From Bugula neritina (taxonomy: Eukaryota > Bryozoa > Gymnolaemata > Cheilostomatida > Bugulidae): 64,000 nt of DNA. Shown in pieces: positions 60,670-64,000 of the stretch. Location of the stretch: NCBI GenBank assembly GCA_964035545.1, contig OZ037767.1, positions 12,133,081-12,197,080 on the forward strand, written 5' to 3'. Position 1 is the first letter of the stretch, and every line of letters begins with the position of its first letter. A program made the position numbers and the translations under genes. Under the pieces are notes generated by a model. It did not search any database. It was not told the DNA's origin and saw only the letters and a list, made by a program, of their open reading frames with translations.

Positions 60670-62329
60670 TTTAAGTTATATTTATCTTGTCTGAATACCT
60701 TCGCACTGTTGCCCTGCTTCCAGCTGCCTTGCAGGGTTGTCCCCTGAAAAGAACCTTAGAATGTCATGAAATTCTCTCCCATCTCCCAAGGTAATCGATT
60801 GCTTAAGAATTTCTTTGTCTTCAAATCGAGTTGGAACATAAAGCAACTGATCCTTAACAGACGAGCTAGATCGAGCTAGTACGTAAATATATGGAGCCTC
60901 AACTCTTGACTGAACACTGGTTATCTTTTCCTAAGTTTAGAAACAGGCATTATAAATATATGTAATACTTATAGTTACTGGAGAAAAAGGTTTATTTGTA
61001 CAAGTGTTGATTTACACCAATACTATGTTTGCAAAACTTGTACAATGACATCAACAGCACATTTAATGAACACCACTTACAGTTTGGTTGAGCTTTACAT
61101 ATTCTTTATTAGCGTTGTATGAGCACGGATCATATAAAAACCACACCACGAATAGATAATGACTTTTGCCTGCAAGAATAATTATCAAGTAAATTGGGCA
61201 TGATAAATAAAAAGTTTTAATTTAGAATTCCACATAGCGTAGAAAATTAGGTATGTGTAGGTCTACACTACCTACCAGAAGCATCAGAATGGCCACGGCA
61301 CAGTGCTATATAACGAGTTAGGGTAGCCTGGAGCAGCCTCTCTCTTCCGACTGCTATGCCTACAACAACCTCATAAGCTAAACAAATGCATGGTTGAATA
61401 TTTTTTCAAGTATAGACATTGTTACAAGTTACTAATCAACGAGAATGTGCTGTTTTCAATTTTCATAAGGCACATCATATTGCAGTCCATTATGTATCAA
61501 AAAGATTAATGAACTTAGACAAGATTGAGCATATACTGTCAACTATAATATATTTTTACTATGATTTCCTATCACTATTAGGTAATACTTCTATCAAAAT
61601 TAAATGGGAATACAGCTTTGTATTTTTACTATATATCTCACTAAATTTGATTTTTTTTACATAGGTATCACAAGACTATCAGTATAACACCAGGAAGTTC
61701 AAAATACCATTTCGATCAAGGAAATCAAAGATCGCAGTCAGCGGCATGCTACTCGGATTAATGTTTCTCAACAGTTTCATCTTCATCTTCTGAAGTGAGA
61801 ATTTTCTTCCGGATACTTCATTTCTAATCTTTATCTTGAAAATACAACAGGATTAGAATATTGTTGTATGTAATACAGTCCTAGAATAAGCACTGAACTG
61901 CTCAGCTGAAACTCACCAATGTGCCATCCGGTTGGATCTTGAGTCCATGATATTTTACAGGCATTATCAGCTCCCCTTCATCAACTCTGGTATCTATCAT
62001 TTTTTCTTTGTAGCATAAGTTGTGCAGCTGATGATTCCCTCTTCACATTCAGTGCTAAAGATGTATAATTGATCCATGTAATTCGCTTTCTTTGTCAATT
62101 TTCTACGTTTGATTCATATTTCTCTTCACCAATTTTTTCATAACCTTGTGTGAATTGCTTATTTTAAAAATTAAATTTTACTATTAGCAAAAATGATATA
62201 ATATAGTTGTTCAAAAGCCTTTTATCTTTTCTACAAAATATTAGCTCAATAAATCGTTATTTCAATTTCAATAATAAACATTGACTACTGTTTTTTACCT
62301 GGCCTGCATTTTTTGAAATTTCATCATGC

Positions 62330-62670
62330 TTGTTCTTCAAATTAGCAGATTTGCTAAGCCGTGTCCAATTCGTTGTTTTACCAGCTGATAAAGTAGCTTC
62401 AACCATTTCCAAATTAAATGTGTAGTTCCTAAAAGTTCCTATATGAGATTTTTTTTCTGTTGGCTCTAAATTCACCAAATTGCCGCTCCCTATGTAAATC
62501 CCACTCTGAATAAGACTGCCTAGTCCAATTCGTCATTTTACCAGAAAATAAGCTAGCTTTAACCAATTCTAAACTAAATATATAATTGCTTAAAGTTCCT
62601 ATATGGGGACTTTTTTCTGTTGGCTCAATATTCACCAAACTGCCGTTTTCTCTGTACATCCCACTTTGAC
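62330..62670 (-). repeat. 160-bp tandem duplication in coding-like sequence
   Basis: Two units offset by exactly 160 bp (atcccact at 62498-62505 and 62658-62665). Both encode versions of the same peptide: QSGMYRENGSLVNIEPTEK and QSGIYIGSGNLVNLEPTEK, each ending in NWTR. Since 160 is not a multiple of three, the two lie in different frames and cannot be read through. Confidence 0.85.
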
Positions 62671-62699
62671 AGATACTGTTTAGCAGAATATATAGCTAA

Positions 62700-63243
62700 A
62701 AAGTCATGATTAACAATTTGGTTTGGTACCTTCATTGGCGGCTTTAATAATTTGCATACAAAATTTTCTTAGGACATCTTTGACAGTAACAGATTTCCTC
62801 TGGGCTGGGATAGTTTGCATGAATGTGGTGTTTAATTTATAATTTTTTCTGCTGGTTTAATAACATCAATTAAACATTAATCAACAACCTTTCTAGATAT
62901 TTCTTCTAGACTTTTCTCATGAACAGTTTTCAACATCCTAACAGCACTTTGAGGTGTAGCTGGCTTTGAAACGTTTACGTTTTCACTTTTAAGCTGCCAC
63001 TCCGTTTTGTGTTTGCCAGAACACTTCCAGCATTCCATAAGACTGTGCCTTGATCAAGCTGCAATTGAGAGTTCTTTTAAAGTTGACTAATGTGAAGTAG
63101 GACATAAACCTTTTTTGTCTCTCATCCTTATTAAGATAACTAGCATTTTTGATTAAATGACTTCTTGTTTGCTTTCTATTTTTATTGTAATCCTTTCTTG
63201 ATAATTTGTTTAATGTGTTGTAATCTAGCTGAAATTGTTTCAA
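62700..63243 (-). pseudogene. Upstream coding-like fragments of the decayed gene
   Basis: Three protein-like stretches in shifted frames: a basic segment containing NKLSRKDYNKNRKQTRSHL (63243-62989), a segment with CWKCSGKH then SENVNVSKPATPQ (about 63040-62885), and KSVTVKDVLRKFCMQIIKAA (about 62850-62731). The frame shifts and stops between them indicate decay or unrecognised introns. Linked to the gene below by position and strand only. Confidence 0.4.
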
Positions 63244-64000
63244 GTTAGTCCCAGATATAAAATTTACAAAAAAGTGCTACCTATTGCCATGGCTGAAGGT
63301 TCTCTAATGAATTAATTGGAATGGGAAGGCTCTATCACAAGGTTTGCTAAAATTGGCTCCTTAACTGAATTTAGGCTCCACTTTCTTCATTGAAATTACC
63401 CAATCATATAAACTTACAGGTGCTAAGAATCTGGATAACTGATATTATGAATCATTACTATATTTAACCAACTAGTTTATGCAGGTGTTGACACTAAGTG
63501 TTTATAACACTCAGTCTTACTATCAATATCTAACAGCAAATACAGGTCAAGTCAAAAAATATTAATTTAAAAAAGGGTTTTTCACTCTGGTGAAAGCTAT
63601 ATATTTTATTGATTAGGCAGCTGCAATGGAAGATCCCACAAAATTTGTAACCAACAGTTTGAGGCAACTATGGCAGCAGGCAACTAAAATAGTTGGTTAT
63701 TGGTTAGAAAATGGCTTGAAGTTGTGGACAGGAGCTGGAAGTGCTATGCGATTTTCATAGCCAGCTTTAAATAGTTGGTGCAATGCTAATTTGAAAATTA
63801 AAAAATTGGATGTTCCACCTGTTTAACGTAAAGAAAGCCATAACCCAGAAGTTTTAACCTATTACTTTTACCTTTCAGCACTGTACTTTATCAGGCGAAA
63901 TAATTTAATAGTAATAGACTGACTTAATGTCATAAATCCTACAATATCCCACATGTTTTAACCCCATGAATACTGCCTAAATGGTGTTGCATAATGTGTG
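63244..64000. other. Right edge, nothing recognised
   Basis: AT-rich sequence without an open frame of protein-like composition or a clear repeat. Confidence 0.4.

Larger units (their letters stand above)
57961..62505 (-). pseudogene. Decayed copy of an uncharacterised conserved multi-exon protein family
   Basis: Thirteen exons keep consistent phases: 62505-62299, 62027-61917, 61834-61708, 61377-61276, 61169-61081, 60930-60699, 60172-59982, 59926-59827, 59676-59482, 59156-58781, 58638-58432, 58291-58139, 58006-57961. They give 712 codons. Striking blocks are '[20 protein letters not shown]' followed by [15 protein letters not shown], 'IAPMEPLHDFKNVINRVL', 'LIELQRLAYALDTQRTQ' and 'GPALAHFRS'. 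I recall unnamed invertebrate proteins with the same order of motifs (FF.GD.PA.Q.E.G.Q, then EPLHD, then HFRS), often in many copies per genome, which suggests a mobile or captured element; not verified. The frame is broken by TAA at 58831-58833 and TGA at 58240-58242, both inside otherwise family-like sequence. No function is claimed. Confidence 0.65.

Overview
This window is AT-rich nuclear DNA from an animal. The genes are split into many short exons with GT-AG introns, simple repeats are abundant, and every recognisable product is a metazoan housekeeping or membrane protein. The repeat style and the protein set suit a marine invertebrate, perhaps a spiralian, but the sequence alone does not fix the phylum. 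No bacterial genes, CRISPR arrays or rRNA genes were seen. Most listed open reading frames in such DNA are translations of microsatellites; the real genes had to be rebuilt exon by exon from splice signals, reading phase and remembered family similarity. Exon positions are manual calls.

Layout. (1) 1-11.3 kb, minus strand: Integrator subunit 5 (INTS5), start at 11331, running left and off the window edge; its introns are filled with minisatellites. (2) 11.3-18.9 kb: no gene recognised; degenerate simple DNA, a 480-bp palindrome and a tRNA-derived SINE. (3) 18.9-22.3 kb, plus strand: a complete three-exon Rab9-type GTPase. (4) 23.7-30.6 kb, minus strand: a small Stum/SPEC3-family membrane protein with a first coding exon of only five codons. 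(5) 30.6-35.2 kb: intergenic, with a TA-flanked inverted-repeat transposon. (6) 35.2-43.5 kb, minus strand: a protein with an AHNAK/periaxin-type PDZ domain; one intron carries 305 uninterrupted ACC units. (7) 48.9-54.1 kb, minus strand: a FAM98 homologue lacking only its first exon. (8) 52.8-57.0 kb: three related inverted-repeat elements and a second SINE. (9) 58.0-63.2 kb, minus strand: a decayed multi-exon copy of an uncharacterised conserved protein family, with two in-frame stops but intact splice phases.

The genes are not an operon and share no pathway: INTS5 is nuclear RNA processing, Rab9 late-endosome traffic, FAM98 RNA/tRNA-ligase biology, Stum a membrane protein and the PDZ protein a scaffold.

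The most unusual theme is that several tandem arrays lie flush against splice sites and copy the splice site into every repeat unit: the donors of INTS5 exons 3 and 7, the acceptor of a FAM98 exon, and (next to the site only) a donor in the PDZ gene.
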